A DNA stretch of 64,000 bases from an uncultured Chryseobacterium sp. Its GTDB lineage: Bacteria; Bacteroidota; Bacteroidia; Flavobacteriales; Weeksellaceae. The notes under the pieces were generated by a model that saw only the letters and a program-made list of their open reading frames with translations, was not told where the DNA came from and did not search any database. Below are positions 34,397 through 42,736 of the stretch, in pieces. Where the stretch lies: contig CAJYXJ010000013.1 in assembly GCA_913778085.1 (NCBI GenBank), positions 62,001 through 126,000 on the forward strand, given 5' to 3'. Position 1 is the stretch's first letter, and each line of letters starts with the position of its first letter. Both the position numbers and the translations under genes were made by a program.

Positions 34397-34404
34397 TAAA
34401 TTTG
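34397..34404 (+). promoter_or_regulatory. -7 promoter box of the MscS-type channel gene
   Basis: TAAATTTG ends five bases before the ATG at 34410, predicting a leaderless or nearly leaderless mRNA. The nearest TTTG (34378-34381) is only 15 bases upstream. Confidence 0.4.
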
Positions 34405-34409
34405 TTCTG

Positions 34410-35669
34410 ATGAAAAACCAGTTAGAAGAAACCAAAGATTTAATACAGGAACTGAGTGAGCCCCTGTATGTTTATATAAGTAAAATTTCGCCGGCAGGGC
34501 TGGAATGGGTATTTCATATCATTGTAAAGCTGGCATTGCTGTGCGTCGTTTTCTTTGTGATCGATTTTGTTCTGAAAATCATCATCAACAGTGTGTTCAG
34601 CATCTTCCGCAATCAGGAGAAATATCCCATCGTCAATTCGGTGTATGCTTCAAAAATTACCAATTCCCTGGCGCATTTAATTGCCCTTCTCATCATTGGC
34701 GGGATTCATGAGTCTATTTTTGCAGGAGCACTTAAAAATACGACCAAATTTATTATCCGTTCTGTAAACCTGGGAATCGTAATGATCTTTGCCGGTATGC
34801 TGTACCGGGGACTGACGGCTTTCAGGAATTATTTTGTGATCAAACAGGATTATTATAAGATCATGGCACTGAATGCTATTTCGGAAACGATGAAGATTTT
34901 AGGGATCTTTATCTTTTCTGTGGTCGGGCTCTGTGTGGTCTTCGGGATCAAAGGTACTACCATCGTTGGAAGTCTTGGGGCGATCACCGCAGTACTGGTT
35001 TTGGTTTTCAGGGATACCATTCTAGGTTTTGTAACGGGGCTGCATGTCGCCACTTCCAAAAACCTGAAAGTAGGGGACTGGGTAAGTATTCCCAAATATA
35101 ACGTAGAAGGAAATATTGCGGAGATCAATCTGTTGACGACCAGGATCAACAATTTCGATAAAACCTTTTCCACGATTCCAACGTATGACCTCCTGACTAC
35201 GGAGATCAAGAACCTGCAGGTGATCTCGGAAAAAAATACGAGAAGGATTAAAAAATCAATTTATTTCAACATCAATTCCTTTAAATTCCTGACGGATCAG
35301 GATATCGAAAGACTGAAAAACATCAATCTTATTTCGGAATACCTGGCGGAAAGCTCCATCAATCTGAAGAAAGAGAAGGAGAACATGGCGCATAAAGAAG
35401 AGATCATCAATGGGCGGCAGCTTACCAACATCGGCGTTTTCCGGATTTATGCCCAGAAATATATCGAAAGGATCCCCGAGCTGGATAAGGAAGGCCCGAT
35501 CATGGTGCGTCAGCTCAACATTACACCGCAAGGATTACCATTAGAGATTTATTCTTTTACCAATGATACGGAATGGGTAAGATTTGAGCAGATCCAGGCG
35601 GATATTTTCGATCATCTGCTGGTCGCTTCAAAAGCTTTCGATCTTGAAATTATGCAGGTAAAGGTGTAA
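34410..35669 (+). CDS. MscS family mechanosensitive ion channel (YbdG-like)
   Basis: The 419-residue protein has four or five membrane helices and the MscS pore and beta domain: GAITAVLVLVFRDTILGFVTGLHVATSKNLKVGDWVSIPKYNVEGNIAEINLLTTRI (about residues 190-250). The length and the insertion-rich C-terminal domain match the YbdG/MscM branch of E. coli. It opens under membrane tension to release solutes. It is a single gene. Confidence 0.88.
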   Translation: MKNQLEETKDLIQELSEPLYVYISKISPAGLEWVFHIIVKLALLCVVFFVIDFVLKIIINSVFSIFRNQEKYPIVNSVYASKITNSLAHLIALLIIGGIHESIFAGALKNTTKFIIRSVNLGIVMIFAGMLYRGLTAFRNYFVIKQDYYKIMALNAISETMKILGIFIFSVVGLCVVFGIKGTTIVGSLGAITAVLVLVFRDTILGFVTGLHVATSKNLKVGDWVSIPKYNVEGNIAEINLLTTRINNFDKTFSTIPTYDLLTTEIKNLQVISEKNTRRIKKSIYFNINSFKFLTDQDIERLKNINLISEYLAESSINLKKEKENMAHKEEIINGRQLTNIGVFRIYAQKYIERIPELDKEGPIMVRQLNITPQGLPLEIYSFTNDTEWVRFEQIQADIFDHLLVASKAFDLEIMQVKV

Positions 35670-35897
35670 GGCGATCATCCAACTGCCGACCTTAATGTAA
35701 AGAGAGTTCAATTAAATTCTATGCGAAATCTCAGTAGCGAAAATCTGCTTTTCATTTTTGGAATCTGTTTTTTATCAATAGCTTTGCAGCGGGATAATTA
35801 TCAACAGAACTGACGGTATTATTTATTATGAATACAAGTGATTATTTTACTTAATGTATTGTCCGTCAGGTTATATTTAAAAATTTATCATTAGAAA

Positions 35898-36617
35898 ATG
35901 ACAAAATTAAGCGTAAACATCAATAAAATTGCCACCTTACGAAATGCAAGAGGCGGTGAAACACCAAGCGTAACCGAAGCCGCAGTGAAGATCCAGGAGT
36001 TCGGCGGACAGGGGATTACCATCCACCCGAGACCGGACGAAAGGCATATTACCAGAAAGGATGTTTATGACCTGAAACCGCTGGTGACAACAGAATTTAA
36101 TATCGAAGGAAATCCCCACCGCCCATTTATTGACATGGTGCTGGAAGTAAAGCCGGAGCAGGTAACGCTGGTTCCCGATGCCGATGATGCCATCACTTCC
36201 AATGCTGGCTGGGATACCAGGAGGCATCTGGATTTTCTTACCGAAATCATCGCTGAGTTTAAAAATGCAGGGATCCGTACTTCCATTTTTCTCGACCCGA
36301 ATCCCGAAATGGTAGAATATGCTGCCAAAACAGGAACCGACCGTATTGAGCTATACACCGAAGCCTATGCAAAACATTATTCCCAAAATAAAGAAGCTGC
36401 CATTAAGCCTTATTACGATACGGCAGTGCTTGCAGCAGATTTTGGACTGGGCATCAATGCCGGACACGACTTAAGCTTAGACAATTTAAAATATTTTGCC
36501 GACCAGATCCCGAATCTTCTTGAAGTTTCTATCGGCCATGCTTTAATCTCCGAAGCTCTGTACATGGGATTGGAGAACACCGTTCAGGCTTATCTGAAAA
36601 GACTGGCGAAATGGTAA
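35898..36617 (+). CDS. pdxJ: Pyridoxine 5'-phosphate synthase PdxJ
   Basis: The 239-residue protein has PdxJ hallmarks: [54 protein letters not shown] and the C-terminal [20 protein letters not shown]. It condenses 1-deoxyxylulose 5-phosphate with 3-amino-2-oxopropyl phosphate to give pyridoxine 5'-phosphate. The length is normal. It is a single gene in a plus-strand stretch. Confidence 0.95.
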   Translation: MTKLSVNINKIATLRNARGGETPSVTEAAVKIQEFGGQGITIHPRPDERHITRKDVYDLKPLVTTEFNIEGNPHRPFIDMVLEVKPEQVTLVPDADDAITSNAGWDTRRHLDFLTEIIAEFKNAGIRTSIFLDPNPEMVEYAAKTGTDRIELYTEAYAKHYSQNKEAAIKPYYDTAVLAADFGLGINAGHDLSLDNLKYFADQIPNLLEVSIGHALISEALYMGLENTVQAYLKRLAKW

Positions 36618-36624
36618 AATTAGC

Positions 36625-36862
36625 TGGATGACGGGTGATGGAAGCTGGAAGTCTTGTTGTGTGTAATTTTGAATAATGTTCAATATGCTCATCAATTTAA
36701 TTAAAATAACGGACTTAAAATCTTTCAACTGGAATAAATATTTGATATCCCGCACCCATCATCCGTCCAAAAATACCAACATTAAATAAAAAACCGGAAG
36801 CTTAAATTATTGGCCTACCTAAACATCCTGCTTCCAGCATCCATCTTCCAACCCATTTAAAT
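36625..36862. repeat. Inverted pair of degenerate GGAAGCTGGAAG repeats
   Basis: The pdxJ-hydrolase spacer starts with a GATGGAAGCTGGAAG segment (about 36638-36652) and ends with its inverse (CTTCCAGCATCCATC, near 36834-36848). A related copy (GGGAAGCTGGAGACTGGAAG) lies at 23947-23966 after the HD gene. These are low-complexity spacer repeats. I see no gene in the stretch. Confidence 0.55.
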
Positions 36863-36870
36863 ACAGGATT

Positions 36871-37659
36871 ATGCAAATCTTAAATTCAAAAATATTCGGC
36901 GAAAACCTTTCTTCAACACCACTGCTGGTATTCCACGGCCTGTTTGGAATGCTTGATAACTGGGGAACCTTCGGAAAAGATTTCGGGGAATTCATGCCAA
37001 CCCATCTGATCGATCTCCGCAATCATGGAAGAAGCTTTCATTCGGAAGAAATGTCTCACGATGATTTGGCAGACGATATTCTCCGGTATATGGATCATTA
37101 CGGATTGGAAAAAGCACATATTCTGGGGCATTCGTTAGGTGGAAAAGCCGTGATGCAGTTTGCGATAAAATACCCTGAAAAAGTAGAGCGGTTAATCGTG
37201 GTCGATATTTCACCAAAAGCATATCCGCCGCATCACCAGGGAATCATTAAAGCTTTGGAGACCGTAGATTTCGATACGGTAAATTCCAGAAGTGAAGTGG
37301 AGGCGGTGCTGAGCCAGTATATTCCGGAAAGATCCACCATTCAGTTTTTAACCAAAAACCTGTATTGGGATGACAATAAAAAGCTGAACTGGAGATTTAA
37401 TCTGAAAACATTATCGGAAAAATACAACCAGTTTGTATCAAATGCCATAAAATATGGAGTTTTCGAGGGGGAAACTTTATTCATTGCCGGGGAAAAATCC
37501 CATTATATCCTTCCGCAGGACGAATTTTCCATCAGGCAGCAGTTTCCGAAAGCGAAATTCGTTACGGTAAAAAATGCCGGTCATTGGGTGCAAGCTGAAA
37601 ATCCGGTCGATTTTGCAAAGGTGGTAAAAGAATTTTTACAGATCCCATATCCTGCATAA
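36871..37659 (+). CDS. Alpha/beta hydrolase (YbfF-like esterase)
   Basis: The 262-residue protein has the YbfF-type start LLVFHGLFGMLDNWG (oxyanion region), THLIDLRNHGRSFH, the nucleophile elbow GHSLG (86-90, Ser88) and a late His in NAGHWVQAE. Relatives hydrolyse short acyl esters or acyl-CoAs. The substrate is unknown. It ends 106 bases before the first graspetide precursor on the same strand but shares no recognisable function with it. Confidence 0.88.
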   Translation: MQILNSKIFGENLSSTPLLVFHGLFGMLDNWGTFGKDFGEFMPTHLIDLRNHGRSFHSEEMSHDDLADDILRYMDHYGLEKAHILGHSLGGKAVMQFAIKYPEKVERLIVVDISPKAYPPHHQGIIKALETVDFDTVNSRSEVEAVLSQYIPERSTIQFLTKNLYWDDNKKLNWRFNLKTLSEKYNQFVSNAIKYGVFEGETLFIAGEKSHYILPQDEFSIRQQFPKAKFVTVKNAGHWVQAENPVDFAKVVKEFLQIPYPA

Positions 37660-37765
37660 TGCCTCAATTTCAATTGTTAAAATTTTCTTAAAAAAGACAT
37701 TTATTCTTCATGGTGTGAATTTTTTTAATACTTTAGTGACTCCTAAATCACTAAATATTAATACT

Positions 37766-37981
37766 ATGGAAAATAAAAAATCCAAAAAGCCTTTCTTCGC
37801 ATCTTTTCTTGAAAAGCAGATTCAGGACCCTGAGAAAATCAAGGGAGGATCAGGTATTGTTAAGTCAGCGGCAGAAGACAATATCACAGCCGTGCTAAAA
37901 GATACTGTAACGGCTCCGAATCTTGATGCCGTAACGATGAGATATCCGTCCGACAGCGATGCCGCTGAAGATCTGGATTAA
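37766..37981 (+). CDS. Graspetide (microviridin-type) precursor peptide A1
   Basis: The 71-residue peptide has the leader KKPFFASFLEKQ (residues 7-18, compare PFFARFLE of microviridin leaders) and a double-Gly end at 27-28. The core region has ring-forming modules spaced by 8 residues: TAVLKD at 41, TAPNLD at 49 and TMRYPSD at 57. In the last module the lysine of microviridin TxKYPSD is Arg59, so the usual lysine amide cannot form. An acidic tail (SDAAEDLD) offers Asp/Glu partners. I chose the ATG at 37766; an upstream in-frame extension to 37715 does not match the leader family. Confidence 0.88.
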   Translation: MENKKSKKPFFASFLEKQIQDPEKIKGGSGIVKSAAEDNITAVLKDTVTAPNLDAVTMRYPSDSDAAEDLD

Positions 37982-38010
37982 TGGACTCTCACACAATTCT
38001 TTATCAATAA

Positions 38011-38077
38011 AAAACTGTTTCCTTCTCAGGACAGTGTTTCATTTATTCTAGAGGCGAAAGCAAGGGGTGAGAAACAC
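38011..38077 (+). promoter_or_regulatory. Two overlapping hairpins between precursors A1 and A2
   Basis: AAAACTGT (38011-38018) can pair with ACAGTGTT (38031-38038), and GTGTTTC (38034-38040) can pair with GAAACAC (38071-38077). They share 38034-38038, so only one can form. This could set the level of read-through or processing between precursor genes; no strong T-run is present. Role uncertain. Confidence 0.3.
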
Positions 38078-38111
38078 TAGCTTATTATCAAATTAATAAT
38101 CCCACCATATC

Positions 38112-38327
38112 ATGAAAAGTAAAAATTCTAAAAAGCCATTCTTCGCATCTTTTCTGGAGAAGCAGATCCAAGAGCCTCAAAAAGTAAAAGGAGGATCCGA
38201 AACTTCTACCGGCGTTCTCAAAGATGCCGTAACCGCGCCTTTGGCCGACAGCCTTACGAAACCGGGAGAAGATACGGTAAGCATGAAATATCCGTCCGAC
38301 AGTGATGAAGGCGGAAACGAATTATAA
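38112..38327 (+). CDS. Graspetide precursor peptide A2
   Basis: The 71-residue peptide has the same leader (KKPFFASFLEKQ, residues 7-18; KVKGG ending at 28) as A1. The core has four modules at exactly 8-residue spacing: TGVLKD at 33, TAPLAD at 41, TKPGED at 49 and SMKYPSD at 57. In the final module Ser57 replaces the usual Thr, with Lys59 retained. The tail SDEGGNEL supplies acid residues. It is probably a substrate of the two ligases at 38946-40899. Confidence 0.9.
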   Translation: MKSKNSKKPFFASFLEKQIQEPQKVKGGSETSTGVLKDAVTAPLADSLTKPGEDTVSMKYPSDSDEGGNEL

Positions 38328-38365
38328 AAACCAGATTGAAAACAACCATTCAAATTACAAACATT

Positions 38366-38608
38366 ATGAAAAAGAAAGACAAAAAGCCGTTTTTCGCTTC
38401 TTTTCTCGAGAAGCAGATTGAGCATCCTGAAGGCATTCAGGGCGGAGCGACAACTCCGAAGACCGATCTTATTACCATTCCGGAAAGAGATGGAGTAACT
38501 TCCCCTTCAGTGGACGGGCCAATCACTTTGAAATATCCTTCAGACAGCGATGATGGTGGATTTGATCCGGTGCCGCCCGGTGATGACCCTCATACTCCGG
38601 CCCCTTAA
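38366..38608 (+). CDS. Graspetide precursor peptide A3
   Basis: The 80-residue peptide (ATG 38366) has the leader KKPFFASFLEKQ (6-17) and GG at 26-27. Modules are TTPKTD at 29, TIPERD at 37, TSPSVD at 45 and TLKYPSD at 54, so the first three are spaced by 8. The final module keeps Thr and Lys. A Pro/Asp-rich extension (FDPVPPGDDPHTPAP) follows the core and is absent from A1, A2 and A4. An in-frame codon upstream at 38336 is not a likely start. Confidence 0.9.
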   Translation: MKKKDKKPFFASFLEKQIEHPEGIQGGATTPKTDLITIPERDGVTSPSVDGPITLKYPSDSDDGGFDPVPPGDDPHTPAP

Positions 38609-38641
38609 TCGTAAATAAAAGTACAATCAAAATTAAATTAT

Positions 38642-38866
38642 ATGAAAAACAAGAATTCAAAAAAGAAACCTTTTTTCGCATCGTTTTTAGAAAAGCAGAT
38701 TCAGGATCCTGAAAAAATCAAAGGTGGAACAGACGTTTCTTCTCCTCTTCAGGACGGAGTAATTGTTACCAACAAAATTACCGATCAACCTACAAAACCT
38801 ACTTTGGATATGGTTCAGACCATGAAATATCCATCTGATGGTGATGATGATGTTCCTACAGTTTAA
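38642..38866 (+). CDS. Graspetide precursor peptide A4
   Basis: The 74-residue peptide has the leader KKPFFASFLEKQ (8-19) and KIKGG ending at 29. Modules are SSPLQD at 33, TNKITD at 43, TKPTLD at 51 and TMKYPSD at 60. The final core is followed by GDDDVPTV, giving consecutive Asp residues as acid partners. It is the last precursor before a terminator-like hairpin (38902-38931) and the ligase genes. Confidence 0.9.
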   Translation: MKNKNSKKKPFFASFLEKQIQDPEKIKGGTDVSSPLQDGVIVTNKITDQPTKPTLDMVQTMKYPSDGDDDVPTV

Positions 38867-38901
38867 TAAATTTTCAGTACACATTTACAAATTATATCTG
38901 G

Positions 38902-38931
38902 GGGAAACTTATATTCTAAGTTTCCCTTTTT
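38902..38931 (+). terminator. Intrinsic terminator or attenuator between precursors and ligases
   Basis: Arms GGGAAACTT (38902-38910) and AAGTTTCCC (38918-38926) form a perfect 9-bp stem with a seven-base loop, followed by a T-run to 38931. The first ligase ATG is only 15 bases further on. Partial termination here would give more precursor than enzyme mRNA. Confidence 0.75.
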
Positions 38932-38945
38932 AATAAAACGGCTAC

Positions 38946-39902
38946 ATGATTCTCTGCATCACCCACTCACAGGATTTTTACAATATCGATCTGTTCTTTA
39001 ATTATTTATACTCGAAGGGTATTCCTTATTTCAGGCTGAATTCCGATCGTTTGAACCATTTTCAGAAAATCAATCTTCAAGAAGATTTTTTTGAACTGAC
39101 AGATGAATCCGGAAACACCCTTGATTCCAGAACGGTAAAAGCGGTCTGGCACCGGAAGTCCTGGGGGATTTCTATTCCCGAAGAGCTGGATGAAACCTAT
39201 GCTAAAATTTTCCTGAAAGAATATGCTAGCCTCCGCTATAATCTTTTTACTTTATTGGAAGACCTTCCATGGATCAATCCGCTACAGAACGAAAACAAAA
39301 TAGACGGCAATAAAATCCATCAGCTGAAACTGGCGAAAAAGCATAATTTAACCGTTCCGCAGACCCTATTTTCCAATGATCCGGAGAAAATAACGGAATT
39401 TTTCCACCAAAGCTGCAACGGGAAGATGATTGCCAAGCTTCACGGGGTTATTTCAAAATCGATGGGCGGGGAAAATCTTCTTTCCACCCATATTATTGAT
39501 GAAGATTCTCTTGAATATATTGATGATATCGAGTACTGCCCGATGATCTTTCAGCCTTATATTGAAAAAGAATATGAATTGAGAATCGTCTATTTGGACG
39601 GAGAATTTTTTACCGGAAAAATCAACAATAGCGAACATGCGGACTGGCGGATTGCCCGGGGAGATTATTTCTGGTCCGGATATACACTGCCTGAAAATAT
39701 TAAAGCCAACCTTACATCGATGATGAAAGAAATGGGTTTGTACATCGGAGCAATTGATATGATCAGAAGCAAAGACGGAAACTATTATTTCCTGGAAGTA
39801 AATCCGCAGGGAGAATGGGGCATGCTGCAGAAAGAGCTGGGTTTCCCGATTGCGGAAAGGATAGCCGACAACCTTATCAAAAGAATGAAAACCAATGAAT
39901 AA
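38946..39902 (+). CDS. MdnB/MvdC-like ATP-grasp graspetide ligase (amide-forming type)
   Basis: The 318-residue ATP-grasp protein begins ILCITHSQDFYNIDLFFNYL and contains VWHRKSWGISIPEEL. It ends with GAIDMIRSKDGNYYFLEVNPQGEWGMLQ, a metal/ATP-binding region that matches the microviridin MdnB/MvdC branch rather than MdnC/MvdD. In microviridins that enzyme makes the Lys-Glu/Asp amide after the ester rings are set. The PMIFQPYIEKEYELRIVYLDG segment (about 200-220) contributes to the ATP site. It overlaps the next ligase by 8 bases, so they are coupled. The exact rings made cannot be known. Confidence 0.85.
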   Translation: MILCITHSQDFYNIDLFFNYLYSKGIPYFRLNSDRLNHFQKINLQEDFFELTDESGNTLDSRTVKAVWHRKSWGISIPEELDETYAKIFLKEYASLRYNLFTLLEDLPWINPLQNENKIDGNKIHQLKLAKKHNLTVPQTLFSNDPEKITEFFHQSCNGKMIAKLHGVISKSMGGENLLSTHIIDEDSLEYIDDIEYCPMIFQPYIEKEYELRIVYLDGEFFTGKINNSEHADWRIARGDYFWSGYTLPENIKANLTSMMKEMGLYIGAIDMIRSKDGNYYFLEVNPQGEWGMLQKELGFPIAERIADNLIKRMKTNE

Positions 39903-40899
39903 AATTTTAATCATCACCCATACCGGAGATAACTTCTCCGTTGAAAAAGTAACGGAATATATCAGCAAAAACGGATGCGAGGTTATTCGTTTCGATGTTG
40001 ATCTCTATCCTCTGAAAAATAAACTGTCAACCCGTTTTGAAGATGGGGAATGGATTACCATACTCGAAACACCGGAAACAAAATACCGCCTGGATGATAT
40101 TTCAGCCATCTGGTACAGGAGAGCTTACAATATCGGAAACGGACTGAAAGAGGAACTCGACGGAAAATTCCTGGGCGCCGCCTTGGGAGAGATCCGAAAT
40201 ACGCTTTTCGGTTTTTTTGAATCAGCCGATGTATATTCGTTAGGAAAACCGAGCGTTTACAGAAGGCTGGACAGTAAAGAAGAGCAACTGAAAATTGCCG
40301 ATAAGATCGGGCTAAAAATTCCGGAGACCTGCATCACCAATAATCCTGAAGAAGCCAAACAGTTTGTGCTGAAACATCAGAATGTAATTGCCAAAATGCA
40401 GACCGGTTTTGCTATTTACGAAGATGGAGTGGAAAGCGTGGTATTTACCAATGTCATCAGTGAGGAAAAGCTCGAAGAACTGGATACGCTCATGTATTGC
40501 CCCATGCAGTTTCAGAAGAAGATCGAAAAGAAAAAAGAGCTTCGCGTAACCATCGTCGGACGTGATGTCTATGCCTTCGAAATCGATTCCCAACAGTCGG
40601 AGAGGGCGAAAGTCGATTGGAGAAAAGATGGAATCAACCTGATCGATAAGTGGATTCCGACGGAACTTCCCGCAGATATCGAATCGAAATTGCTGGAACT
40701 TTTGGATGTCTACCACGTCGATTACGGAGCAATTGACATGATCGTTTCACCGCAAGACTATTACTATTTCATCGAAATCAATGCAGCGGGAGAATTTTTC
40801 TGGCTGGATAACCTTACGGAAGGCAACCTGATCTCAAAAAGTATTGCCGATGTGCTTTGCGACAAAGCTCCGAGAAGGAACAATATGGTTCTTGTTTAA
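39895..40899 (+). CDS. MdnC/MvdD-like ATP-grasp graspetide ligase (ester-forming type)
   Basis: The 334-residue ATP-grasp protein starts ILIITHTGDNFSVEKVTEYI and has AIWYRRAYNIG, CPMQFQKKIEKKKELRVTIVG and GAIDMIVSPQDYYYFIEINAAGEFFWLD. These match the MdnC/MvdD branch, which installs Thr/Ser-Asp/Glu ester rings and recognises the PFFARFLE-type leader helix. The ester enzyme normally acts before the amide enzyme. A related enzyme from Chryseobacterium is reported to make single and bicyclic esters on multicore precursors (chryseoviridin), which fits the repeated modules here. Confidence 0.88.
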   Translation: MNKILIITHTGDNFSVEKVTEYISKNGCEVIRFDVDLYPLKNKLSTRFEDGEWITILETPETKYRLDDISAIWYRRAYNIGNGLKEELDGKFLGAALGEIRNTLFGFFESADVYSLGKPSVYRRLDSKEEQLKIADKIGLKIPETCITNNPEEAKQFVLKHQNVIAKMQTGFAIYEDGVESVVFTNVISEEKLEELDTLMYCPMQFQKKIEKKKELRVTIVGRDVYAFEIDSQQSERAKVDWRKDGINLIDKWIPTELPADIESKLLELLDVYHVDYGAIDMIVSPQDYYYFIEINAAGEFFWLDNLTEGNLISKSIADVLCDKAPRRNNMVLV

Positions 40900-41305
40900 T
40901 TTACAGCTTTAAACATCCAGGGCTTCAAAATCTATTTAAAATAAAAGGTTTGAACTTTTAAGCTAATTTATATTCTTGCAGATTTGACAGATATAATAGA
41001 TCATATTTTGCATTTATATCTAAGTAATTTCAATATTAAACATTTTCTAACCTTCAAGGTTTCAAAAACCTTGAAGGTTTATTTTTACTATGCAGGGCTG
41101 AACCCTAATCCCTTTTTTAGTTTGCCGATTTCTATATTTTATCGTTATCCTGTTTTATGAATGGAAGCAGTATTCTGTTATAAATTAAAAACGGCTGATT
41201 TTTCAGATAATTTCTTAAAAAAATCTAATTCTCACCATCATTTTTTCAAAGAATGGGAAGGATTATCTAAAAATAAACTTAATTTTATCATCTAAAATGT
41301 GATAG
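40900..41305. other. 406-base intergenic stretch
   Basis: The stretch is A/T-rich with no credible ORF. It contains one strong terminator (41049-41086) and otherwise nothing I can assign. The promoter of the AraC-type gene must be in its 3' half, but no clear TAnnTTTG box is visible. Confidence 0.6.
41049..41086 (+). terminator. Intrinsic terminator after the graspetide ligase genes
   Basis: Perfect arms AACCTTCAAGGTTT (41049-41062) and AAACCTTGAAGGTT (41066-41079) with a three-base loop, followed by TATTTTT. It closes the graspetide locus. Confidence 0.88.
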
Positions 41306-42736
41306 GTGTCTAAATTCTTTTCTCTAATTTTTGTTGCGGTATATGCTCTTGTTTTGGCCGGGACCGGAAGTCCGGAAAAGAATGAACTTTTCACAAAGGC
41401 AGACAGTGAGATCGTTCTGTCTCCGGAACGGACGATGGAAGTGCTGGATTATATCGAAAAGAATTTTCCGCTGGATGATGCAGAGGCAGGCCGGCTGATG
41501 TATCTTCGGGCCAAATCGCTCTATTATCAGAACAATCTTACGGATGCATTAAAAATAATCTCGAAAGAAAATGGGCATTTTTCTCCCGGTATTATTATTT
41601 TAAGAAGAAACATCCTGTATTCATTTAATATTAAAGATACTTTCTCTCCGGAGAATATGCGGGGAAACAGCGATTACCGGTTTTCCGAAAAAGTGGGACA
41701 GCTGCTCAGCCGCCTAGCCGGTAATGGGAAGCCAGTCGGTTCTCCGGAACTGTCGGAGATCCTGAAAGAAATGACGTCGCATCATCCTGAGATACAACGG
41801 GAAAATATGCTTAACCTTACGGAATATCTTGCTCAGCATGATCCCGACGAGCGATACCGGGATTTTCTGAACCGGATCGGAAGCTTCTATCTGAATGATC
41901 CGGCGTTCAAAATGCTGTATGCCAAGTATCTGATGAAAAACAACAGGACTGGTGAGGCAGGGATAATCATAACAGGACTTCCCAAGGAAATTCTGGAGCA
42001 AAGCACAAATGTATACCTTAAATACCGGTATTATGATCTTCTGGTTACTTACTATTCAAAAACCGGTCAGCATCTCGATTATAAGGAATACGTACAGAAA
42101 AAGGAAGCTTTATTCAGTACCATCGACAGGGTGACCTTTTCAGCCAAGAACAAATGGTTCGGCATATTGGAAGAAAATTACAGAAATGAACTGAATTCAT
42201 CAATAATTACCAGACGGTATATTTTATTTTCTGTTTTGGGTATTGCCGTACTGCTGATTACTTTTCTTGCCGTAAGGTTTTTGCAGATCAGAGCCCGGAT
42301 TAAGGAATACGAAAATTTTACCATCAAGCTCAGGTTCAACCAGGATAAAAAAGCAGTTCAGCCTCAGGCGATCTCCGAGAAAACGGAGACCATGCTTATG
42401 CAGAAGTTGAAGGATTTTGAGAAAACTAATGATTTCATTAGTTCCGATATTTCTCTTCAGAACCTTGCCAAAAAACTGGATACCAACACTAAATATTTAT
42501 CGGAAATCATCAACAAGCATAAGCAGAAAAATTTCAATGCCTACATCAACGAATTGAGGATCAATTATATTACCGGTAAATTAAAAGAGAATCCCATATA
42601 CAGGAATTACAAAATAAAATATCTGGCAGAAGAAAGCGGATTTTCCACGCACAGTGCCTTTGCTGCAGCATTTAAGACGGTAAATGGCATATCGCCGGCT
42701 CATTACATCCAATTGTTAAATCATAAAGAAGAATGA
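41306..42736 (+). CDS. Membrane-anchored AraC-type regulator with TPR-like sensor region
   Basis: The 476-residue protein starts at GTG 41306 with a signal-anchor (FFSLIFVAVYALVLAG). A helical TPR-like region (about 25-290), a transmembrane helix (about 300-320) and a C-terminal AraC HTH domain follow (ISLQNLAKKLDTNTKYLSEII near 390 and KIKYLAEESGFSTHSAFAAAFK near 435). This sensor design is common in Bacteroidota. It overlaps the next gene by 4 bases (ATGA junction). It lies between the graspetide locus and a large T9SS protein gene, so it could control either; that is inference. Confidence 0.85.
   Translation: MSKFFSLIFVAVYALVLAGTGSPEKNELFTKADSEIVLSPERTMEVLDYIEKNFPLDDAEAGRLMYLRAKSLYYQNNLTDALKIISKENGHFSPGIIILRRNILYSFNIKDTFSPENMRGNSDYRFSEKVGQLLSRLAGNGKPVGSPELSEILKEMTSHHPEIQRENMLNLTEYLAQHDPDERYRDFLNRIGSFYLNDPAFKMLYAKYLMKNNRTGEAGIIITGLPKEILEQSTNVYLKYRYYDLLVTYYSKTGQHLDYKEYVQKKEALFSTIDRVTFSAKNKWFGILEENYRNELNSSIITRRYILFSVLGIAVLLITFLAVRFLQIRARIKEYENFTIKLRFNQDKKAVQPQAISEKTETMLMQKLKDFEKTNDFISSDISLQNLAKKLDTNTKYLSEIINKHKQKNFNAYINELRINYITGKLKENPIYRNYKIKYLAEESGFSTHSAFAAAFKTVNGISPAHYIQLLNHKEE

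Noticed and set aside
37715-37765. N-terminal extension of precursor A1
   Set aside because: The other three precursors start directly before the KKPFFASFLEKQ leader, matching ATG 37766.
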